64,000 nucleotides of DNA from Amycolatopsis viridis (GCF_011758765.1 NZ_JAANOU010000001.1:2542001-2606000); one strand, 5' to 3'; positions 40,434 to 50,623 are shown, numbered from the stretch's first letter. Notes: generated by a model from the sequence alone, not told the origin. A program made the numbers and translations.

Positions 40434-40472
40434 TCGATGTCTCCTGTCCACCCCCGATTCCGGGAGTTCCCC

Positions 40473-42101
<1,629 letters not shown>

Positions 42102-42108
42102 TGTAAAC

Positions 42109-42170
42109 AATGGCGCCGGTCCTTAGTTGGACTAGGCAACCACCTGGTTCGGCGCAATTTTTCCGCCATT
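42109..42170 (+). terminator. Terminator region after the ABC-F gene
   Basis: GCGCCG (42113-42118) pairs with CGGCGC (42150-42155), followed directly by AATTTTT, one of few U-tracts here. An alternative outer stem pairs AATGGCG (42109-42115) with CGCCATT (42164-42170). Inner smaller stems are also possible. Confidence 0.65.
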
Positions 42171-42277
42171 GGGCAGGTTTTTCTCGCCTCGTCTGGCAAA
42201 TTCGCGGTTCGTGTTCGATCATTGCGTGACGAGGCCCACTGTGGCCTGCCAACGCGAACTGGTGGAGGCGGAACGAC

Positions 42278-42487
42278 GTGGCTGACCTGAAGAAGGGCGC
42301 GCGGATCACCGGCAGCACGCGTGACAAGCTCGCCGCTGACCTGAAGAAGAAATATGAGAAGGGTGCGAGTATTCGGGCCCTGGCCGAGTCGACCGGACGC
42401 TCGTACGGTTTTGTGCACCGCGTACTTTCCGAATCCGGTGTGCAGTTGCGCGGGCGCGGCGGAGCGACACGAGCTAAGAAGAAGTAG
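42278..42487 (+). CDS. Small helix-turn-helix protein (Rv1473A-position)
   Basis: 69 aa, basic. One HTH at about residues 28-55 (YEKGASIRALAESTGRSYG then FVHRVLSESG) flanked by Lys-rich ends. DNA-binding is likely. M. tuberculosis has a small putative regulator, Rv1473A, directly after Rv1473. GTG 42278 has GGAGG 9 nt upstream. Its 3' end overlaps the end of the convergent GT87 gene by 14 bp. Confidence 0.85.
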   Translation: MADLKKGARITGSTRDKLAADLKKKYEKGASIRALAESTGRSYGFVHRVLSESGVQLRGRGGATRAKKK

Positions 42488-43778
42488 GCCCGGCGGCGGC
42501 TTCGGCACGGCGGAAGCACAATGCCGCGCCGGCGAGCACGCACGGGTACAGCAGGTACCCGAAGCGCGTCGCGGGCGTCAGGAGGGTGAAGGCGCACAAC
42601 CCGGCGGCGATGCGCCACAACGCGTCCGATCCCGCGACGGGCGGACGCCGCAGCAACCAGACGACGATCGCGGCGGCGGCGCCGACGAGCAGGATGAACG
42701 CGGCCACTTTCCCGGCCGGACCGATACCGGCGATGAGATGACCCGGCAGGGGGCTCGCCGCCGGTGACGCCACCTGGCCCACGCCGGCCGGGAACCGGAC
42801 CACGTGCTCCACGAACGCGTGCGGATCGACCAGGAACACCGGGACGTTCAGCACCGCGCACGCGGCGACGGCCGTGCCGGCGAACCGCGCCAGGGCGGTG
42901 CCGCCCAGGCGGGTGAAGATCAGCACGGCCAGCACCACGGCGGCCGGTGCGACGATGAGCTTCGCGCTGATCACGAGCGCGAGCACGGTGCCGCTCGCCA
43001 TCGGCCGGTCCCGCGCGGCGAGCGCGGCGGCGACCAGCAACAGACCGACGATCGCCAGGTCCGGCCCGGCGACCGCCCAGGTCAGCGCGGTCAGCGGGAA
43101 GGCCATGGCCAGCTGGGCCGCGCGTACCGGCACCCGGGGGGAACCGATCAGCCGCAGGGTCAGCCAGGCGCACACGCACGCGGTGAGGACGAACATCAGC
43201 CGCGCGTCGGTGAGGGCGTCGGCGACGGGACCGCCGCCGAACAGGGCGCGCGGCAGGCCGAACACGGCCATCACCGGGCCGTACGGGGTGTAGTCGTTGA
43301 CCTCGGGCACGTGGTCGAGCGCGGTCACGTCGACGTACGGCGTGCCGTGCTCCAGCAGCAGACGCGCGGAACGTTCGATCACCCACACCTCGGGCTGGGC
43401 GCTCCAGGAGAACGGCGTGTTCAGCCAGTCGTTGCCGGTGAGGCGGCGGATCACCAGGACGACCAGGGGCAGCAGCATCGACAGCACGGCGATGCCCGCG
43501 AGCCCCAGCCAGCGGGAGCGCAGCGGTCCGCCCGGCCGGCGCGCCGTCATCAGCCAGCCGGTGTGCGCGGCCGCGAAGCCGTACCCGAACGCCGCACACG
43601 TGCCCCAGATGCGGAAGCCGTAGAACTCGCCGGTCAGCGCGAGTGCGATCGCGTAGACGGCGCACCCGAGGTAGAGGAGCAGGTCGACGGCCAGTGGATG
43701 CGTCGCGAGCAGCGCCCGGGTGCGTTCGATCGCGGTGACCGGGACCGGTGGGCGCGTTGCCGTGCGCTCGGTGGTCAC
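42474..43778 (-). CDS. GT87-type (DUF2029) membrane mannosyltransferase-like protein
   Basis: 434 aa with about ten to twelve membrane segments. The periplasmic loop after the second segment group carries VPEVNDYTPYGPVMAVFGLP, typical of GT-C enzymes that use polyprenyl-phosphate mannose. The acceptor is unknown; lipomannan or another wall glycan is plausible. GTG 43778 overlaps the TGA of a 15-residue upstream frame by 4 nt (GTGA), suggesting translational coupling. Confidence 0.8.
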   Translation of the reverse strand: MTTERTATRPPVPVTAIERTRALLATHPLAVDLLLYLGCAVYAIALALTGEFYGFRIWGTCAAFGYGFAAAHTGWLMTARRPGGPLRSRWLGLAGIAVLSMLLPLVVLVIRRLTGNDWLNTPFSWSAQPEVWVIERSARLLLEHGTPYVDVTALDHVPEVNDYTPYGPVMAVFGLPRALFGGGPVADALTDARLMFVLTACVCAWLTLRLIGSPRVPVRAAQLAMAFPLTALTWAVAGPDLAIVGLLLVAAALAARDRPMASGTVLALVISAKLIVAPAAVVLAVLIFTRLGGTALARFAGTAVAACAVLNVPVFLVDPHAFVEHVVRFPAGVGQVASPAASPLPGHLIAGIGPAGKVAAFILLVGAAAAIVVWLLRRPPVAGSDALWRIAAGLCAFTLLTPATRFGYLLYPCVLAGAALCFRRAEAAAGPTSS

Positions 43779-43822
43779 CGGCTGCCACCGCGTGCCTGCA
43801 TGCCGAGATCGTTCCGCCCCAT
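43775..43822 (-). CDS. Candidate leaderless leader peptide before the GT87 gene
   Basis: Fifteen codons, MGRNDLGMQARGGSR, from ATG 43822. The ATG follows a TAACCT -10 box by 6 nt, so the mRNA would start at this codon. The stop overlaps the GT87 GTG by 4 nt. Either a coupling peptide or a leader that controls the downstream gene. Confidence 0.45.
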   Translation of the reverse strand: MGRNDLGMQARGGSR

Positions 43823-43828
43823 GGGCAA

Positions 43829-43834
43829 AGGTTA
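43829..43834 (-). promoter_or_regulatory. -10 box of a leaderless promoter (GT87 leader)
   Basis: On the minus strand TAACCT ends 6 nt before ATG 43822. Confidence 0.5.
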
Positions 43835-43884
43835 CCGAGACCGTCCCGCCCGGCGGCGCCCGGGAAGCGCCCGGTCGACCGGAC

Positions 43885-44365
43885 CGCTGGTCCAGGGCGT
43901 GTTCTGTTCGCCGGGTGATGCACCGTTCCTGGAAGGGCCGGGTGAGACGTGTTTCCACGGTCCGTCGGGACACGATGAGAGCCCGGGCGGTCCCGGGGGT
44001 GGTTCAGGCCGTCGGCGACCAGGGCGGCGATCTTCTCCTCGGCCGGCGTGAGCACGTCCAGCGCACCGTGGCGGAATGCGACTTCGCCGATCGCCGCGAC
44101 GATCCGCTCCTCGGCGAGCTGTGCTCCCGCTGGAACGGCACCAAGCCGCCGGCACGAGCCTGCCGCCCCGAAGCCGACTGGGCGACGGCTTCCGCGGTGG
44201 CGGCCGGTCGAGGTCGGCCAGGTACACCACGGCCGCGGTGTCGAACGCGCTGTTGACCCGTTGCGCCGGTGCCACGCGGAGCCGGGTCCTGCCCACGTCC
44301 GCCGGCCCGGTCAGCGTGAGCAGCCGGGTGCCGTGGCGAGATCCGCACGACTGTTCACCGATCAT
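43885..44365 (-). pseudogene. Relic of a large ATP-binding LuxR-family regulator
   Basis: Three reading frames carry pieces of one protein type. From ATG 44365 a frame reads LLTLTGPADVGRTRLRVA, a decayed P-loop of the NB-ARC/LAL kind. A second frame from about 44100 reads VLTPAEEKIAALVADGLN, the start of a LuxR HTH. A third reads IVSRRTVETRLTRPFQERC then ITRRTEHAL, the recognition helix and end of the HTH. The several hundred residues normally between P-loop and HTH are gone, so an internal deletion plus at least two frameshifts inactivated it. Confidence 0.75.
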
Positions 44366-44466
44366 CCCGCCACTGTTAAACGCCGTACAACTATCGTGCC
44401 TGTCGTACGAGAGGCGCGGCGAAGTGCAGTGCTCATGTCCGTGGCTCTCACCGCCCTGCCACGGAG
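44366..44466. other. Non-coding gap between LuxR relic and next frame
   Basis: Less GC-rich than its surroundings. It contains two CGTAC pentamers about 25 bp apart (near 44381 and 44404) that may be remnants of the old regulator's promoter. No gene seen. Confidence 0.35.
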
Positions 44467-44742
44467 GTGCCAGAACGCGCGATCGCCGTGGTCGAGCCCG
44501 CCGGGATGGTGCCGGCACCGCGGCCGGGGACCCCGGGTGCGGTCCAGTCACCCGGGAACCGGCGCTACCGTCCCGTCCGGCTCGTGACGGGCAGCGGGAA
44601 CGAGCGGGTGTGCTACTTAGCGTGGGACGAACGGGGCGTGACCGTGCCGGGTGGTCGCGGCGCCGCGGAGAGGGCCGATACCGTGTCGGGGATGGTGTGC
44701 GAGGCGTGCCTGCGGGAACGGGTGCGGGTGAGCCCACGGTGA
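44467..44742 (+). CDS. Possible small protein of unknown function before the TetR gene
   Basis: 91 codons from GTG 44467, with mostly G/C at third positions as in real genes here, and a stop overlapping the TetR GTG by 4 nt. Contains VCYLAWDERG and CEACLRER with three cysteines. A GGAGG overlaps the first codon, so the true start may be the ATG at about 44506. I do not recognise it, and it may be chance. Confidence 0.35.
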   Translation: MPERAIAVVEPAGMVPAPRPGTPGAVQSPGNRRYRPVRLVTGSGNERVCYLAWDERGVTVPGGRGAAERADTVSGMVCEACLRERVRVSPR

Positions 44743-45329
44743 GCAACCCCCGTATCAGCAAGGGGCTGACCCGCGACCAGATCGTGGCGGCGGCCGTCAT
44801 GCTCACCCGCCGCCAGGGTCTGGAGGGGTGGTCGCTGCGCGGCGTGTCCGAGTGCGTCGGGGTCTACCCGGGTGCGGTGTTCCACCACCTGGGTGGCGGG
44901 CGGGACGTCCTCGTCGCCGCCGTCGTCGATGACATCGCTGCGCGGATCCTCCTCGTCCCGGCCCGCGGGACCGGCTGGCGCGAGTACGTGCGTCGCCTGG
45001 GGGAGATGGGGTGGGGGGTGCTGCGCCAGTGCCCCGGCGTCGCCTGGCACATCGCGCGCAACGCCGCCTCCGGTCACCTGCCCCAGCCGATGGGCGCCCG
45101 GCTGGTGGCCGTGCTCACCGAGGCGGGTTTCGGAGAGCGGGCCGAGACCACGGCGCTGCAGGTGATCCGGGTCCTGTGCCTGTTCATCGCCGGGCTCGAC
45201 GAACTCCCCGGCGTCGATCCCGCGGCGCTGGAACGGCTCTGGGCCGCCGACCTCGCCCTGTTCCTGGCCGGTCTGGACGCCGTCGAGGGCGCCCGCGCCA
45301 GGCCGGGGGAGCCCGGGATCACGGAATAG
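44739..45329 (+). CDS. TetR/AcrR-family transcriptional regulator
   Basis: 196 aa. N-terminal HTH at about 10-55 (TRDQIVAAAVMLTRRQGLEG, then SECVGVYPGAVFHHLGG). The C-terminal ligand domain resembles TetR_C types with ALQVIRVLCLFIAGLDE. GTG 44739 (GGTGAG upstream). It precedes an ABC exporter by 131 bp and may regulate it. Confidence 0.85.
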   Translation: MSNPRISKGLTRDQIVAAAVMLTRRQGLEGWSLRGVSECVGVYPGAVFHHLGGGRDVLVAAVVDDIAARILLVPARGTGWREYVRRLGEMGWGVLRQCPGVAWHIARNAASGHLPQPMGARLVAVLTEAGFGERAETTALQVIRVLCLFIAGLDELPGVDPAALERLWAADLALFLAGLDAVEGARARPGEPGITE

Positions 45330-45421
45330 CGGACGCCCGCGCCGGGCTTGATGTGGTGCGTGCCGTCGTGGCGGTGGTGACCTTCGGGCGCTGTCCCGGC
45401 ATCCCGGCCGCAAACCTGAAG

Positions 45422-45427
45422 TAATCT
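45422..45427 (+). promoter_or_regulatory. -10 box of the ABC exporter gene
   Basis: TAATCT would start transcription near 45434, giving a leader of about 27 nt that includes GGAGG at 45451-45455. Confidence 0.45.
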
Positions 45428-45460
45428 GGAGCTGTTTGCGGCGGCACCGCGGAGGACGAT

Positions 45461-47326
45461 GTGGACAACACCTGGTCGTTGATGAGTTCGGCAATGCGCT
45501 CGGCGGACGCACCGAAGGGACTGGCACCGGGCACGGTGCGCCGGGTGGCGCGGTTCGCCCGGCCGTACTGGCGCAGCCTGCTGGTCTTCCTGGCGCTGAC
45601 CGTGGTGTCGGCGGTCATCGCGGTGACCACGCCGCTGCTGGCGGGCAAGGTGGTGGACACCATCGTGCGCGGGCGGGAGGCCGGCCTGGTCGGTCTGCTC
45701 GCCGCCGTGGTGGCCGCGCTCGCCATCGCCGACGCCGGGTTCGGACTGGTCGAGCGCTGGCTGTCCGCGCGGATCGGCGAGGGGCTGATCTACGACCTGC
45801 GCCGCGCGGTGTTCGAGCACGTGCAGCGGATGCCGATCGCGTTCTTCACCCGCACCCGCACCGGCGCCCTGGTGAGCCGGCTCAACAACGATGTGATCGG
45901 CGCGCAGCGCACCTTCACCGCGACCCTGTCCGGGCTGGTCACCAACGTGATCCAGCTGGTGCTCTCGCTCGGGGTGATGGTGACGCTGTCCTGGCAGGTG
46001 ACGCTGCTGGCGCTGGTGCTCCTGCCGGTGTTCGTGCTGCCCGCCCGCCGGATGGGCCGCCGGATGGCCGCCCTGCAGCGGGAATCGGCCCAGCTCAACG
46101 CCGGGATGACCACCCAGATGACCGAGCGGTTCTCCGCTCCCGGCGCCACCCTGGTCAAGCTGTTCGGGCGGCCGCGGCGGGAGGCGGAGGACTTCGGCGC
46201 CCGCGCCGGCCGGGTGCGGGACATCGGGGTGCGGACGGCGATGCTCACCCGCTGGTTCATGACCAGCCTCACCCTGGTCTCGGCGCTCGCGCAGGCCCTG
46301 GTCTACGGCCTGGGCGGGTGGCTGGCGATCCGCGGGCAGCTCGCCCCGGGCACGGTCGTGGCGCTGGCGCTGCTGCTCACCCGGCTCTACAGCCCGCTGA
46401 CCGCGCTGGCCAACGTCCGGGTGGACGTGATGACCGCACTGGTGTCGTTCGAGCGGATCTTCGAGGTGCTCGACCTGGAGCCGATGATCACCGAGAAGCC
46501 GGATGCGCGGACGGTGCCCGAGGGCGGGGTGTCGGTCGAGTTCGCCGACGTCACCTTCGCCTACCCGGCGGCCGACCGGTACTCGCTCGCCTCCCTGGAG
46601 GACGTGTCTACTTTGGACACCCGCGGGGGCGAGGAGGTGCTGCACGGGATCAGCTTCCGCGCCGAACCGGGACAGATGGTGGCGCTCGTCGGCTCGTCCG
46701 GCGCCGGCAAGTCGACGATCGCGTCGCTGCTGCCGCGTCTCTACGACGTGGACTCCGGGGCGATCCGGCTGTCCGATGTGGACGTCCGGGACCTGGCGTT
46801 CACCGCGATCCGGGACACCGTCGGCGTGGTCACGCAGGACGGGCACCTGTTCCACGACACCATCCGGGCCAACCTGGAGTACGCGCGGCCCGGCGTCACG
46901 GACGAGGAGATCTGGGACGCGCTGGAGCGGGCGCGGCTGGCCGAGCTGGTGCGCAGCCTGCCCGACGGGCTGGCCACGCTGGTGGGGGAGCGCGGCTACC
47001 GGCTCTCCGGTGGTGAACGGCAGCGCCTGACCATCGCACGGCTGCTGCTCGCGCAGCCCCGGGTGATCGTGCTGGACGAGGCGACCGCCCACCTGGATTC
47101 CGAATCCGAGGCCGCGGTCAGCGAGGCCCTGTCGCACGCCCTGGAGGGGCGGACCGCGCTGGTCATCGCCCACCGCCTGTCCACCGTGCGGGCGGCCGAC
47201 CAGATCCTCGTCGTCGAGGCCGGGCGCATCGTCGAACGCGGCACGCACGAGCAACTGCTCGCCGCCGGCGGCCGCTACGCCGACCTCCACCACACCCAGT
47301 TCAGCGAGGAACCGGCCGCGGCCTAG
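45461..47326 (+). CDS. ABC exporter, fused membrane and ATPase domains
   Basis: 621 aa. Six membrane segments in residues about 35-330, ATPase domain from about 350. Walker A GSSGAGKST, signature RLSGGERQRLT, Walker B VIVLDEATAHLD. Half-transporter that would work as a dimer, probably exporting drugs or lipids. A 13-residue insert (EDVSTLDTRGGEE) precedes the ATPase A-loop/Walker A region. GTG 45461 with GGAGG 5 nt upstream. Convergent with the SIS gene, overlapping by 4 bp. Confidence 0.92.
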   Translation: MDNTWSLMSSAMRSADAPKGLAPGTVRRVARFARPYWRSLLVFLALTVVSAVIAVTTPLLAGKVVDTIVRGREAGLVGLLAAVVAALAIADAGFGLVERWLSARIGEGLIYDLRRAVFEHVQRMPIAFFTRTRTGALVSRLNNDVIGAQRTFTATLSGLVTNVIQLVLSLGVMVTLSWQVTLLALVLLPVFVLPARRMGRRMAALQRESAQLNAGMTTQMTERFSAPGATLVKLFGRPRREAEDFGARAGRVRDIGVRTAMLTRWFMTSLTLVSALAQALVYGLGGWLAIRGQLAPGTVVALALLLTRLYSPLTALANVRVDVMTALVSFERIFEVLDLEPMITEKPDARTVPEGGVSVEFADVTFAYPAADRYSLASLEDVSTLDTRGGEEVLHGISFRAEPGQMVALVGSSGAGKSTIASLLPRLYDVDSGAIRLSDVDVRDLAFTAIRDTVGVVTQDGHLFHDTIRANLEYARPGVTDEEIWDALERARLAELVRSLPDGLATLVGERGYRLSGGERQRLTIARLLLAQPRVIVLDEATAHLDSESEAAVSEALSHALEGRTALVIAHRLSTVRAADQILVVEAGRIVERGTHEQLLAAGGRYADLHHTQFSEEPAAA

Positions 47327-48036
47327 CCGGACTGGCGCAACGCGGGGACGCGCGGCCGGTAGCGCTCCAGCAGGGCGGCGTTCGCCGCGTCCCCGTCCGC
47401 CATGTTCGAGCTGCGCCACAACGGCACCTCGGCACCCTCCCGGCGGGCGGCGTCGTGGACGTGCGCCAGCACCTCGTTCCAGAGGTAGACGTTGAGCAGC
47501 GACGACAGCGCCACCGTGCGCGGGTCGTCCGCCGGGAACGAGGCGTCGCCGGGCCGGACACCGGTGTCGAGCACCACGTCGGCATGGTCGAGCAGCGTGC
47601 TGGGCGACCGGCGCGGCGCAGCCGCCACCGCGGCGCGGGAGGTCACCGCCACCACCGGCGCCCGGACCGCCTCCGCCAGCTCCACCGGGTACGGGTTGAC
47701 ACCCGAGTTGGAGAACACGAACACGACGTCGTCCGGCCCGGGCGCTCGCTCGGCGAGCACCTGCGCCGCCAGCCCGGACCGCCGCTCGGCAGCCGTGCTG
47801 GTGGTCGCGCTGTGCAGCGGCAGCAGGTCCGGGTGGTAAAGCGGGTACACGCACGCCAGGCCGCCGGCGCGGTAGAAGGTCTCGGCCACCGACGCGAGTG
47901 AGTGCCCGGCCCCGGCGGTGAAGACAAGCGCATCCGCCCGCACCGCGCCCAGGACCAGCCCGGCCGCCTGCCGGATTTCCGCGGAGTTGCGTTCGCCGGC
48001 CCGCTCGAGCGCGCCGGCCACCAGATCGTGGATCAC
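47323..48036 (-). CDS. SIS-domain (sugar isomerase) protein
   Basis: 237 aa. SIS fold with AGAGHSLASVAETFYRAGG near 42-60 and VFVFSNSGVNPYPVELAE near 105, which bind phosphosugars. Similar to uncharacterised YfeU/MurQ-like SIS proteins; the substrate could be an N-acetylhexosamine phosphate. GTG 48036 lies 7 nt after a -10 box. Confidence 0.82.
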   Translation of the reverse strand: MIHDLVAGALERAGERNSAEIRQAAGLVLGAVRADALVFTAGAGHSLASVAETFYRAGGLACVYPLYHPDLLPLHSATTSTAAERRSGLAAQVLAERAPGPDDVVFVFSNSGVNPYPVELAEAVRAPVVAVTSRAAVAAAPRRSPSTLLDHADVVLDTGVRPGDASFPADDPRTVALSSLLNVYLWNEVLAHVHDAARREGAEVPLWRSSNMADGDAANAALLERYRPRVPALRQSG

Positions 48037-48043
48037 CCGGCCG

Positions 48044-48049
48044 ACCCTA
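48044..48049 (-). promoter_or_regulatory. -10 box of a leaderless promoter (SIS gene)
   Basis: On the minus strand TAGGGT ends 7 nt before the GTG at 48036. Confidence 0.5.
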
Positions 48050-48115
48050 GGCAACGGACCACCCGCCGGAGTGGCCGGACGGAAGAATCCCGCCGCCCGG
48101 GATGTTGGACCCCAA

Positions 48116-48793
48116 GTGACGACCGACCCCGTGCTGATGACCTGGCGAGCCCGCGGACCGGTGCGGGCCGTGGTGCTGGTCCTGCACGGGGGCGCGGAGA
48201 ACGGGCTCGCCGTGGTCCGGCCGTGGGGCCTGGCCTACCTGCGGATGGTGCCGCTGGCGCGGTCCACCGCCGGCGCGGGCGCGCCGCACGGCGTGGAGGT
48301 GCGGCTGCTGCGCAACCGCGTCCGTGGCTGGAACGAGCCGGAGATGCACCCGGTCTCCGACGCGCGGTGGGCGCTCGACCGGATCCGCGCGGAGCGGCCC
48401 GAGGTGCCGGTGTACCTCGTCGGGCACTCGATGGGTGGCCGGGTCGCGCTGCGCGTCGCCGACGACCCGGCGGTGCGCGCGGTACTGGCGCTGGCCCCGT
48501 GGACCCCGGCCGGGGAGCCGGTCGAGCCGGTGACCGGCCGCACCGTGCTGATCGCCCACGGCACGCGCGACCACATCACCGATCCCGCGGAGTCCTTCAC
48601 CTACGCGCAGCGCGCGCAGGCCGTCGCGGAGCGGGTGGTGCGGATCGAGGTCATGTCGGAGGGGCACGCGATGCTGTTCCGGCCCGGCGTGTGGACGCGG
48701 CTGGTGCGTGACTTCGCCCGGGACGCGGCCGGCGTGGCGCCGCTCACGGCCTGGTCAGCGGGCCCCGACCAGCGGCTTCGCCTGCCCGTGTGA
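48116..48793 (+). CDS. Alpha/beta hydrolase
   Basis: 225 aa. Nucleophile elbow GHSMGG (near 103-108), oxyanion LHGGAENG near the N-terminus, catalytic Asp probably in GTRDHITDP and His in SEGHAM. No signal peptide. Substrate unknown. GTG 48116, divergent from the SIS gene with 79 bp between. Confidence 0.85.
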   Translation: MTTDPVLMTWRARGPVRAVVLVLHGGAENGLAVVRPWGLAYLRMVPLARSTAGAGAPHGVEVRLLRNRVRGWNEPEMHPVSDARWALDRIRAERPEVPVYLVGHSMGGRVALRVADDPAVRAVLALAPWTPAGEPVEPVTGRTVLIAHGTRDHITDPAESFTYAQRAQAVAERVVRIEVMSEGHAMLFRPGVWTRLVRDFARDAAGVAPLTAWSAGPDQRLRLPV

Positions 48794-48821
48794 TCGCGCG
48801 CAACCCGTTCGGGGTGCTGGA

Positions 48822-48837
48822 CGTCCTCGGGAGGACG
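48822..48837 (+). terminator. Hairpin after the alpha/beta hydrolase gene
   Basis: CGTCCTC-GG-GAGGACG: 7-bp stem, tight loop, 29 nt after the stop. Confidence 0.5.
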
Positions 48838-48892
48838 GCTTGCGGTTCACTAGGGGCGTCCTAGGGCCGGTCGATCGGGGAACGGTGATGGC

Positions 48893-50047
48893 GTGACGAA
48901 CCAGGGCGGACACCCAGCGCGCGCTCCGCGCGGACCGCGACAGCACCAGCCTGCCCAGATGATGCCGGTGCCCGGCCGCGCGGACGCCGCACGGCAGGCC
49001 CCGCCCCGGCGGAGCGGCCCCCCGCCGACCCGCGCGATGCCCTCCCGCGGTGCTGTCCCGCCGCCCGCCCGGCCGCCGCGCACGCGCCGCCGCCGGTTCG
49101 GCCCGGGCAAGATCCTGCTCACGCTGCTGTCGGTGGTCCTGCTGTTCTTCGCCGGCGTGTGGATCTACCTGGAGTTCTCCATCAACCGGGTCGCGGCGAT
49201 CGAAGACTACAACGGCCGACCCGCCGCGGCGTCGGGCACGAACTGGCTGATCGTCGGCTCCGACAGCCGCGAGGGCCTGTCCGCCGAGGACGAGGAGCGC
49301 CTGGTCACCGGGGACGTGGCCGCCGCGGGCGGCGGTCAGCGCACCGACACGATCATGCTCGCGCACCTGCCGGACAACGACACCAAGCCGACCCTGGTGA
49401 GCCTGCCGCGCGACTCCGAGGTCGCCATCCCGGGCCACGGCACCAGCAAGATCAACGCCGCGTTCTCCCTGGGCGGCGCGCCGCTGCTGGTGAAGACGGT
49501 CGAGCAGGCCACCGGGCTGCGCATCGACCACTACGCGGAAATCGGTTTCGGCGGGTTCGCCACCATCGTCGATGCGATCGGCGGCGTGGACATGTGCGTC
49601 GACAAGGAGATGCACGACACGATGACCGGCATCACGATCCCGGCCGGCTGCCAGGAGCTCGACGGCGCGCACGCGCTCGGCTTCGTGCGGATGCGGCACA
49701 GCGACGCGACCCCGCGCTCCGACCTGGACCGGGTCGAGAACCAGCGCAAGTTCATCGGCGCGCTGGTCAGCCAGATCGCCAGCCCCGGCACGCTGCTCAA
49801 CCCGTTCGACTTCTTCCCGCTGCTGAGCGCGGCGCCGGACGCGCTGACCATCGACTCCGGGGACCATCTGCACAACCTGGTGGGCCTGGCGTGGGCCATG
49901 CGCGGCATCTCCTCCGACGGCGTGCTGTCCACGACCGTGCCGGTCACCTCGGCCGCGGCCGAGCACTGGGACAAGACGAAGTCCAGGCAGCTGTTCGACG
50001 CCCTCCGCCGCGACACCGCGGTGCCCGACAGCGCGATCATGAACTAG
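48893..50047 (+). CDS. LytR-CpsA-Psr (LCP) cell-wall ligase
   Basis: 384 aa. Cytosolic Pro/Arg-rich N-terminus (about 1-70), one membrane segment at about 73-94, extracellular LCP domain with NWLIVGSDSREG, RTDTIMLAHLP, SLPRDSEV and VRMRHSDATPRSDLDRVENQRKF. LCP enzymes attach arabinogalactan or teichoic-type polymers to peptidoglycan. GTG 48893. Confidence 0.93.
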   Translation: MTNQGGHPARAPRGPRQHQPAQMMPVPGRADAARQAPPRRSGPPPTRAMPSRGAVPPPARPPRTRRRRFGPGKILLTLLSVVLLFFAGVWIYLEFSINRVAAIEDYNGRPAAASGTNWLIVGSDSREGLSAEDEERLVTGDVAAAGGGQRTDTIMLAHLPDNDTKPTLVSLPRDSEVAIPGHGTSKINAAFSLGGAPLLVKTVEQATGLRIDHYAEIGFGGFATIVDAIGGVDMCVDKEMHDTMTGITIPAGCQELDGAHALGFVRMRHSDATPRSDLDRVENQRKFIGALVSQIASPGTLLNPFDFFPLLSAAPDALTIDSGDHLHNLVGLAWAMRGISSDGVLSTTVPVTSAAAEHWDKTKSRQLFDALRRDTAVPDSAIMN

Positions 50048-50083
50048 TACTCCAGCGGTAGATCGTGAGCACGCTTGCGAGGT

Positions 50084-50101
50084 CTTCGGCGAGGGCCGAA
50101 G
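50084..50101. terminator. Hairpin between convergent LCP and Lrp genes
   Basis: CTTCGGC-GAGG-GCCGAAG, 7-bp stem with 4-nt loop, 37 nt after the LCP stop. It can serve both strands. Confidence 0.6.
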
Positions 50102-50161
50102 CCATGGCCCCGCGATCCTCCACGGGGGCAGTGCGGAATGCGACGGCCGGTCAGCTGCCGG

Positions 50162-50608
50162 TCAGGGCCGGGGCGGTCCGTGAAAGGGCAGCGTCTGGCT
50201 GTAGACGACGCTGGTGGTCGTGCTGCCGAAGCCGGCCAGCTCGTCCATGAGTGTCTCCAGATGCTCCATGGAGGTCGCGGCTACCTTGAGGGTGTAGCAG
50301 TCGTCGCCGGTGGTGCGCAGGCACTCCAGGATCTCGCGTCGCTCGGCGAGCAGTCGGCGGAGCGGCTGGTGGTGGTTGCCCGGGTACTTCAACCGGACGA
50401 CGGCGAGTACGGGGTAGCCGACCTTGGCCAGGTCGACCACGGCGTGGTAGCCGGTGACGACGCCCATCGCCTCCAGTTGCCGCACCCGTTCCGTGGTGGC
50501 TGACGGGCTGAGGCTCACGCGCCGCCCCAACTCGCTGAGGGAGATGCGTGCCTCCCGTTGCAACTCGTCGAGGATCGCCCAGTCGACGTCATCAAGATTC
50601 ACGGCCAT
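50162..50608 (-). CDS. Lrp/AsnC-family transcriptional regulator
   Basis: 148 aa. N-terminal HTH (ARISLSELGRRVSLSPSATT) and C-terminal RAM domain (DDCYTLKVAATSMEHLETLM) that binds amino acids or similar effectors. ATG 50608 lies 6 nt after a TAAAAT -10 box. Divergent from the LLM-deaminase pair with 92 bp between, so it probably controls that pair and itself. Confidence 0.92.
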   Translation of the reverse strand: MAVNLDDVDWAILDELQREARISLSELGRRVSLSPSATTERVRQLEAMGVVTGYHAVVDLAKVGYPVLAVVRLKYPGNHHQPLRRLLAERREILECLRTTGDDCYTLKVAATSMEHLETLMDELAGFGSTTTSVVYSQTLPFHGPPRP

Positions 50609-50614
50609 CTCGTC

Positions 50615-50620
50615 ATTTTA
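50615..50620 (-). promoter_or_regulatory. -10 box of a leaderless promoter (lrp-type gene)
   Basis: On the minus strand TAAAAT ends 6 nt before ATG 50608. Confidence 0.6.
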
Positions 50621-50623
50621 CCG

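Noticed and set aside
43779-43973. Longer GT87 protein starting at 43973
   Set aside because: The extra N-terminus translates the decayed LuxR HTH relic; the GTG at 43778 coupled to the small frame is more likely.
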